In this document: one piece after another, positions 56,013-64,000 of the stretch
Layout: the number at the start of each line of letters is the position of its first letter
Position numbering within the stretch: position 1 is the stretch's first letter
Source: Sialis fuliginosa
Lineage: Eukaryota > Arthropoda > Insecta > Megaloptera > Sialidae
Assembly: GCA_961205875.1 (NCBI GenBank)
Contig: OY540815.1
Span: 20,211,638-20,275,637, forward strand
Direction: 5' to 3'
Length of the DNA stretch: 64,000 bases
Notes under the pieces: generated by a model
What the model saw: only the letters and a program-made list of their open reading frames with translations
Told to the model about the DNA's origin: nothing
Database searches by the model: none
Translations under genes and position numbers: made by a program

Positions 56013-58648
56013 CTAAAGTTAGCCTATTTTTTGGACCTCGCTAGCGACCTGGGGAAAAAATATAAAAATATGTTACAAATATCAAATTACTCGTCATTGA
56101 AAACATAAGTGAGCATCGCTTTTCATTTTTTGAAAATTAAAAAAAATTACCCTTATTTAGGGGTTGAAAAAAAAAGTTTAAGGATTATAAAAATATGTTA
56201 ACTTGTGTCATTTGTAAAAAAAAATTAAATATATAAGTATTCTTTTCTATTGTTTAACGTTTGATTTAGAGAACGTATTCTATATCAAATAACTTTTAAA
56301 AAATTATTTAAATGGAAATTTATATTTTTATGGAAAGAAACAATTTTTTGTCTTAAATAATTTTTAGTGTAACTTCATTTTTCCAAGACATTTAATAAAA
56401 TAATTAGAGATTTTCGATTTTCATGAATATTTTACTCAACTTTAAGAAAAAGTGTTAAACATTATTTTTTTAAATTTGATCGAACGAAAAATTATATCAT
56501 ATTTTTTTAACTTTTACTAATCAGCGAATTAATATGTAATTTTATTTGTATATTTTAATTACTGTTTTTGAAGATTAATATTTTCACGTAACGGAATCAT
56601 AAATGATTCAATGTTAATTATTTACAATATTTTGAAACCGAGATTCATAATATAACGACACTTATAAATAACAATGAAAGACATGTCTCCTAGATCTTTA
56701 ATCTTCGGTTTCCCCGCTTAGAAACCGAAGTTTTAAACTTATCTCAGATCTATTACGAAACAACGTGAATAAGATTGGTGGTCTAGGAAAACTTCGCGGA
56801 CAAGAGAAGCTATCGAAACACCAAGGTCACCCATTCATATAATTATGTGGGTGTTTCCTTCCTGCGCAGAACAATAAATTCTTAAGTCTCGACTAAAATT
56901 AGTCAAAGTATTTTTAAGTTATATATATACACCAATAGTACATTAAAAATTGAGATAAATATTAAACTGTGCTACTTCAAAATCTAAAAATTATTTTTTT
57001 AACGATTTAATTTGATACTTTTGGTATTTAAAACATCACACAAATTTCATGTACAAATATTAAAAGTTTTGTGAGAATTTATTACTGAACTGAATATTGT
57101 TTATACAAAGATTGTATACTTTCAGTAATAATTACAAAAACAATATTGTGTAGAAAACATGAACGTCTAAACTAGAACGATTATTATTTTTCATGGCAGA
57201 AGTGAAGTGTAATTTTTATATGTATAGTTATAAATCTATGTAACGCTACTGACAGATGTAGCTTTGTGATGCAATTAACTTCATAACACGCGAGATCTCA
57301 TATAAGTACATACAACATGAGTTTATTTAATAATTTCTGCGGAACAAATTTCAATCTGATATACATTACTGCAGTTATTTTATATACATAATCTATATAA
57401 ATATATTAGTTTGTAGTTAATTAACTTTTTTTACTTTCTTGCACGACCATAGGGTATAGTATAAGTAAGTATTGTTAAGCCGTTTTTTTCGAATTCGAGA
57501 TTTTAATGGAAATATCTATAACGGAAACTAGAATAACCAAGGGTAAAAAACAAAATGCGGAGTAAAACATGAATAATACCTTATATAATACAGTAGCACC
57601 TAGCAATAACGATGTAACTGGGATTGGACCTTCGCTGTTAAGTGAAAAACGCCTGTAAGTGAATTAAGGTTTTTTTGTGCTTCGCGAGTGCCTGAAGAAA
57701 AAAATACTTACTATGTACTGATATGATCACAGTTGAACAGTTCATATGAACATGTGTCTGGAAATTCTTTGTGAGGGAGCTACAGACCCCTAAAAATTTT
57801 GTCTAAAATTAGTTTATATTTAATATCTAGAGAACCCATTGTACACGTAATATAGTAAAGAAATTTGATAGCTGGTTTAGTATTAATACGTGTTATTGGT
57901 TTCCAGTAAACCAGGGGTGTATGGGGCCAGTTGGCCCTTTGATTTTGATCTAGTATTTTTTTAGGTCTGTATGTGATTTTGATTTATTTTGGAAAATTTT
58001 ACATAACTTCCATAAAATTCAGGAAAAATATCGTTTCGCTACGTCATATATGTCCATCGGTACCATTGGTTTTGCTCTAAGTTTATTTCTGACGCTTTTA
58101 TGATCGGCGGTACGAGTGTGGGCAACCTATCTTACTTTGTTTCATAAGATTATATATTTGTATACATCTTCCATGCGCTCTTAAATTTCAAGAACATTAT
58201 TTAAAACTGATGCAAACTTTCTAATACATATAATATTTATCATGATTATCTTTAAAACGAAAAACAGATTAGTGATGATGGTGTATATTTTAGTAATAAA
58301 CTCTAATTTAGTTATGTAACTAAAAATAACAATTTGATAGGTAGGTACTTATAAACTTATTAATATTTTAGTTCATTTGTTGTGTAAATAATTAAATTTT
58401 AAATGTAAATCAAAATAGTTTAATCGATTTCAAATATAATCATGATATTTATAGAGAATTTATGGAGTTTTTCTTTCAAACTTTGTCTGTTCTATTTTTG
58501 AGTAATTAATAATAGATATAGTCTTAAACGTTTAAAAGCTGTCTTAAAGAAATCCTAATAGATATAATAATAACTTTTCAGGGATTTGCAAATCTGCCAT
58601 TTGTAGGACAAATGTGATCACAATATTTGGTGCTATTCTTTCTATATT
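56013..58648. other. No gene; a hairpin and a pogo-like solo end
   Basis: Perfect hairpin CTTCGGTTTC / GAAACCGAAG with loop CCCGCTTA at 56703-56730, followed at 56800-56875 by a GC-richer phrase containing GAAACACC and GGTGTTTC. At 57591, CAGTAGCACCTAGCAATAAC then GACCTTCGCTGTTAAGTG resembles a pogo/Tigger-type terminus preceded by ATA; no partner was found. Confidence 0.35.
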
Positions 58649-59160
58649 GCTTCCTCGCAATATCGAAAATACAAGAAGCTTTGTGATCGTTCCAGATTGA
58701 GACAAAAAAAATGTTCTCCGATTTCAAAATTTTAAATTTATCTTTCTGTTTCACGTCAAAACAAACACTTTTCGTTCCGTGTCTGTCTGTCTGTTCGTCC
58801 GTCCGTGTGTCGTTCCGTCTGTCCCCTGAATCCTTGTCACACAAATTTATATAATATTTTTTGTAGAGCATTAAATTTCCTATAATATGGGTCTACAACG
58901 TTTGTTGTAAAATATCCCCTTACAAAGATTTATCTCAATTTATTTTAAAAAATCGTGTTTTGTTTTTCTAAATTGATATTTGCTTGGACATATTAAATGC
59001 CATTTTGACGCGTTTTAAGAAAAATTTCGAACTAATATTTTTTAATAAAATTATATAAAATTTAAATGGTTAACCAATTCCAGGCAATTTATCTATCACT
59101 ATCACTATAATTAACTACCTTTGGTGAATTTAGCACGATGAAGCACTGTGCAGATGTTTT
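58649..59160 (+). repeat. Family A copy 5 with internal deletion
   Basis: Collinear with 46420-47229 but missing two blocks. The first is the segment after CCTTGTCACAC up to AATTTTATAGAATATTTT. The second is most of the minisatellite and following 70 bp. Ends are GCTTCCTCG (58649) and CGATGAAGC (59136-59144). Confidence 0.7.
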
Positions 59161-60989
59161 TTCTTTTACTTTTTGCATTAATATATAAGTATATTAGCTT
59201 CCGTAGATCCTTCCCTCTTTCATATTTGATCTTTTATCAAACAATAAGATCTACGAAGAGGGAGTGAGGCGTGAAGATATGTAGTTAGAAGTTTTGATTC
59301 TCCTCACTATTGAATATGAGGTTTGGGTAGAGCATTCTCAAGATCTGGAGTAGATTTCAGAGAGTTTAGCTGCGGGGTTATTACGTTTTACAAGGTTGAA
59401 AGTTTCTACAAAATGTAATAGAGGTTTAATTAAATATAGCTTAGCAAAAATAATACTGTATATTTGGTACAGTGAAAATTGTATTCGATAACCAATCCGA
59501 ATTTAATTTTCGTAAGTGAATTCAAAATGTTATTCGGTATTGTTCAGACGTTATTAAATATTTATTTCTTTTGTGTTATTTATAAAATTTCAATAATAGG
59601 TATATTTTTAATGAATTTTATATAAATTAATATAAAGGACAACAGATATTTCGTTTTCAAATCGCTTACAGCGCAAAATAAACGGTCGAGAGTTTATTTT
59701 TAAACATATTTATAATTGGTACTCAACAAAAAAAAATTGTAGGCTTTAAGGCAGTCAAAGGATTAGCGAGCAATTATTTCATGATGACAAGTAGAAAATT
59801 AGTACATTTGATAATATATTTAATTGCCAATTTCGCTTTGTCAGTCAAATGCCATTATTTAATTAATTAGAAACAAATAAAAAATTATCTCACCAGGAAG
59901 ATATCATAATATTTTATATGAACAATACAGTTTCAAAATAATTCATTAATGAGCAAATTGGGAATACAAAGTACAAGTTTATATAATAATTTTTTATCTG
60001 ACTTCAATTTTCCAACACTTTTAACGAAATAATTAATTTTTGGCCATTAATGATATTTTTACACGAAATTTAATAAATCTAATAAAACTTAAAAATTGTC
60101 GCTATTTGATTGATAATTTTTTTTACAATATAGAACAAAAATATTGCATAACTAAAGTTAAATAATTATTCTGACTTAATTCTTCAAGTTTCGTTCTTGT
60201 ACTTTTTTGATTATTTACGAGTAAAAAATATTCAAAATCCAAAAATAAAATAATCTAGCAACCATACAAGAATTTTCTATAATAAAACGTTGATTAATTT
60301 AAACCTATTTAATTTTTGTGGAATATTATTGCGGTGAAAAACACGTTTCAAAATTTTTAAAAAAACTTGCGCCGACAAAAAAAAATATTGCACTTTTTTG
60401 GATGCAACAAAAACGGTAAATATATTTTTGCCATAAAATTTAAGAACAAATACACACATTTATGCATTTGTTACAGCTCTAAAGTGCATATCAAACAAAT
60501 GGAAAAATTTATAAAAAAATACCAACCAACTACCCCTCATACTCATATCCCCCACTTACCCTACAAAACGCGATAAAATAAAATACGACTTCCCAAAAAG
60601 CGTATCTTCAATCAATAGCGAAAACGTTGACGCAACAAAATATGTTTAACAATTAACGCGTAAAATTCCCAACACCATTACCCACGAATATAACTACCAG
60701 CATTGTAAATTTAAAACAAGAGTACAAAATTTGCGGATTAGTACAGAAAGACTGCTTCGTCCTACATGTTTATTAATATACATTAGCAGCATTCATCTTA
60801 ATTATTTCATTACGTAAGAATCGAGATACAGACCACGGATGCTGTTGTTGCCGACGCCAAGTTTAATATCCTGTGTGGGCAGTGGCGCTCCGTCGAGAAA
60901 ACCATAAGGGGCGAGATTAATTCATTCGAAAACACATGTTTATGTGAATTATATATAAATAAAACCTTTTACGGGTAGATATGTAAATT
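59161..60989. other. No gene seen in 1.8 kb
   Basis: Overlapping short frames on both strands at 60277-60576 carry no motif. A GC-richer phrase at 60830-60910 (GGATGCTGTTGTTGCCGACG, GGCAGTGGCGCTCCGTCGAG) is isolated. Confidence 0.35.
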
Positions 60990-61140
60990 CAGGCGCGGAT
61001 CTAGGTTTACAATTTGGGGGGAGTCATGATCTGAGAAAAGACAATTTGGCTGGGGGGTCATGGACTGTGACATGGACAAAAAAGTTATTTTAGTCTGTAT
61101 TTAATAAGCATTTTGAGGGGGGAGGGTCATGCCCCAAATC
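60990..61140 (+). repeat. CAGGCGCGGATCTAG-type DNA-element debris
   Basis: TTCAGGCGCGGATCTAGG and repeated TTTGGGGGGAGTCATG, GGGGGGTCATGGACTG, GGGGGGAGGGTCATGCCCC resemble the common CAGGGGCGGATCCAG element start, which is followed by G-run/TCATG modules. Three such modules occur in 110 bp. Diverged and non-coding. Confidence 0.4.
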
Positions 61141-61149
61141 TAACCTCTC

Positions 61150-61626
61150 CATTAGTGAAAATCTAAATAAAATCCGTTCAGTAGTTGCTGAGAAAATTAT
61201 ATTTTCAAACTCCCAGGAAACACCAGGCCCTGTCATAGAATTTGTATGAAAATTGTTAGCAACAATCATAATATATTTCGAATATTTTACCTTCCTTTAT
61301 ATTTCTATTTTCAATCAATATTACAAAATATATTGTTAACATAATTAAGTTAATTCTTTATTCAATGGCTAATATGTTTTTCTTTATTCTGTGGTTTTTA
61401 TATAAATGACATTTGTATTCTGTGACATCATGGAAAAAAACATAACATTATAAAGATTTTTTTTAGTTTTTTGATATTAAATCTTAGGTTTTCATAAAAT
61501 ATTAATAGCCACGAACATGCACAGAAAAATTATCTAACTATTGGTGAAAACCGTATTGAAATCGGTTCAGTAATTCCCGAGTCTATAAGCCTCATACAAA
61601 CGAACATTCAATTTTATATATAGAGA
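61150..61626 (+). repeat. Retroposon-like repeat, 3' part
   Basis: AAAATCCGTTCAGTAGTTGC (61167) and ATTGAAATCGGTTCAGTAAT (61555), then TCATACAAACGAACATTC and TTTTATATATAGAGATG, match the standard end of abundant insect repeats (GATCGGTTCAGTAGTT...CAAACAAACA...TTTATATAT). The two CGGTTCAGTA-type modules suggest two ends in series. Confidence 0.5.
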
Positions 61627-63414
61627 TGTTTTCCGATCACTAGTCTAAATTTATATGTTTGTGTGAAGCCACTGCAAAAGGAACATCAGTTAACAACATA
61701 GTTTTTGTGTCAGCTTTACCAATGAAGGGATTATGAAAATTAATGCATTGTAGTTGTTTGTTAACATTGATTGAGTTTATTGATATACTCGTTGCACGTG
61801 CAGCAATGTTGATTATAATTGTAAGTGAAAAATGGGTCACAGCTTTTAGTTCTAATGCAAATATGTGGTGTGATTTTGAAATATAAGTTTTCATTAATTT
61901 ATGAATTATTAGCAATAATAGCCAATATTTTTTTATTGAAATAAAAAATAACGATGCAGTATATTTGCAAATATAACGGTAAATATCGTAGCTACTTTTT
62001 TAATTAATAAATATTTTAAATACGAGTACTCCATTTATAAATTTTATTATGCAATGTATTTTTCTAAGAAAATGCCTTTTTATTATAGGTTAATAAAATT
62101 AAAACAAGAATTATTGCGATGAAATATGCAATATTAAGTCCATTATTTCATATTTATGCTTCATAAAGAAAGTAAATTACATTGTACGGCGTACGTACTC
62201 TTTTAAAAATGAATTAACATTTACGGGCAAGTGATATTTATAAAATGATAATAATATTATGATAGAAAGGTTGTCATAATTTATATTCTATCATTCATTT
62301 TATATTTACATATATATTATATTTAAAAGACTCAATCACGGACTTATTAATTAGTAATTAGTATATTTTATTTCTAAAAAATCTCTGCTAGAATAAACAA
62401 AATATGGGGTGAGGGATTTTATAGAATATTTCACTGACATTTACATTTTTTCTGTGCTTTTCCGAGTCGTGTACTATAGTCGACTTTTGCGTCTAAAGGG
62501 TTAATTCAGTTATGGATAGATTATTAATGTTTTTTAGTTAAGCTTACAAAAAATTTCAAAAATAATGAAATTGCACTCAAAAATTGAAATTTTAAAATCG
62601 CAAACGTAATATAAAATTTAATTTATTTTAAGTGATCAAAAATTTTAATTTTCATATAAAGAAGGACGTTTAATCTTAAGATATTAAGCATTAAATTCTA
62701 AATTTCTTTGATGAAAACTTTTAGATAGAGTTAAACAGGTGTTAAATAATTTCATTATAATTAAAATATTAATCATCCTACTTCAAACGGAAACTATTTT
62801 TCATTCTGAAAACAAATAACTATATCTATATTTCATTAATAGGATAATAAATTTTAATAAAAGTTTTATACTTTTTATTAGATTATTTTATACTACGATA
62901 GCTATTTCGTTAGAAAAACTATGACTGATCTCGATATATAATTTATCGCCTTGTATAAAAATGTTTGAATAATTTATGATTCATGTCAACAAAGAAATGT
63001 TATCAATGGCGTGACGTTTTGTCTATGTATTTGTCTATAATTTATCAATTTGTATTTGTGCCATATGAATTTTTCATAATACTTTCCGTGTTGATCTTTA
63101 ATCAAATAAAATGTGGTATTTATTAAGTCGTTAGTTTTAATTATAATATCAAATACTTTCATAAAATGTCTCGTAAAATTTCATTATGGAACAATAACTA
63201 TAAACAATTTAATAATGTTACCTATGTTTGTATATTTATTGATACCAATACAAAAAAATTCACGTGAGGAAAAGTTATATTATAAGATATAAATTGTAGT
63301 GTATTAATCAATACAAATATTCAAATATATAGGCCCTATCTGTCCAATTTAAATGTTTTTGATTTTTGAGTAGTTTTTAGGTAAAATAATCAATTTTGAT
63401 AGTTTTTAAAATAA
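61627..63414. other. No gene seen in 1.8 kb
   Basis: CGTCTAAAGGGTTAA at 62490-62504 looks like a piggyBac-type right end (TTAACCCTTTAGACG on the other strand) but has no left partner. A 91-codon minus frame at 61640-61915 is motif-free. Confidence 0.35.
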
Positions 63415-63500
63415 CTGTCCATCTGTCGATTATGACATGAAAACTACACAACCGATTTTGATGGAACTTTTACTGGATGAAAAATTAGAGTACAGAATTA
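63415..63500 (+). repeat. Interspersed-repeat fragment (CCGATTTTGATGGAACTTTT)
   Basis: CTGTCCATCTGTCGATTATG, AACTACACAACCGATTTTGA, GGAACTTTTACTGGATG follows the wording of a common insect repeat carrying a GTCTGTCC block; about 85 bp remain. Confidence 0.4.
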
Positions 63501-63719
63501 GTTTCGTCTATATGATAATTCAATTAGGTCAGACCCGTACTAAGGAAAATTCATAATATGATCATATGATATTTTAAGATAAACATAAAGTTGTTTTGGT
63601 ATTGATGTATTTAAAAATTAAAAAACTGAAGCCGAATTATAAAATCTTCTTTTTTTTGTGTGTGACACGACGTGTTCTGAAAAATTCACGCCCCATTTCG
63701 TCAAAAACAAAACAATAAG

Positions 63720-63802
63720 GTCCACTGCAGTGTGTGACGAAACGTTGGCTGATAACACGGCCAAATCGACGCGGTTTACACCCAGAAGCCAAGATCCATA
63801 TA
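63720..63802 (+). repeat. Family N dispersed repeat, copy 6
   Basis: GTCCACTGCAGTGTGTGACG, AAACGTTGGCTGATAACACG, GCCAAATCGACGCGGTTTAC, ACCCAGAAGCCAAGATCC. Same order and spacing as 4653-4740, with no insertion or deletion between the CGAAACGTTGGC and CCAGAAGCCAAGAT blocks. Confidence 0.75.
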
Positions 63803-64000
63803 ATAAGGTAAAATTAAAAATAATATATTGTTTCTTGTAGCGACGTTCCCACGCTAACATTATTAAATTTCCAAAATTTTAATGTAAATATTTCATACAC
63901 ACATTTATTTTTAATAAAAAATTTTATTGCAGTTAGGCGACAAATTTCTTTAATTGCTTACAGGATTATAAAACTTTCAAATCTCTTAAGCCTGTCCATT

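Overview
This window looks like AT-rich arthropod, most likely insect, nuclear DNA with no intact gene. The sequence is strongly A+T-biased throughout. It carries short degenerate relics of eukaryotic DNA transposons (PIF/Harbinger, pogo/Tigger, piggyBac-like, hAT-like). It also carries interspersed repeats of a kind common in insect genomes, such as copies ending in GTCTGTCTGTCC followed by AACCGATATTAATGAAACTT, and fragments with GGCTTCGCTC or AGCGAAGCTGCGGGTACAGCTAG. The order of insect cannot be settled by eye. No reading frame longer than about 120 codons exists, and none looks like a conserved cellular protein, rRNA or tRNA. The window is best read as an intergenic desert or the inside of a very long intron.

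Layout. 0-13 kb: a Harbinger-type element with TTA target duplications and transposase debris (3.6-4.2 kb), TIR elements at 5.8, 8.7, 10.7 and 11.7 kb, and the first copies of repeat families A, B, D and N (labels used only here). 13-25 kb: families B, C and I, a G20 homopolymer, and two stretches richer in GC (16.2 and 17.0 kb). 25.8-26.3 kb: a nested insertion, with a piggyBac-like MITE inside a long-hairpin MITE next to an hAT-like terminus. 31.8-34.2 kb: a 741-bp foldback element followed by five copies of a 153-bp tandem repeat derived from dispersed family N. 35-46 kb: a CpG-dense island (39.0 kb), a 120-bp piggyBac-like MITE (39.8 kb), a TIR element (41.7 kb) and a pogo/Tigger MITE with a recognisable transposase DNA-binding relic (43.5 kb). 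46-64 kb: the longest family A copy with a 20-bp minisatellite, family C, a retroposon-like repeat with an internally repeated module (53.2-53.7 kb), two more GC-richer segments (52.8 and 53.9 kb) and further copies of families A, B, C and N.

There are no co-operating genes and no operon or gene system. The substance of the window is transposon archaeology (nesting, foldback structures, minimal MITEs, a satellite seeded from a dispersed repeat) plus a few GC-rich islands that could be regulatory. Family assignments rest on termini, target-site duplications and short protein motifs read by eye. Nothing was searched against a database.
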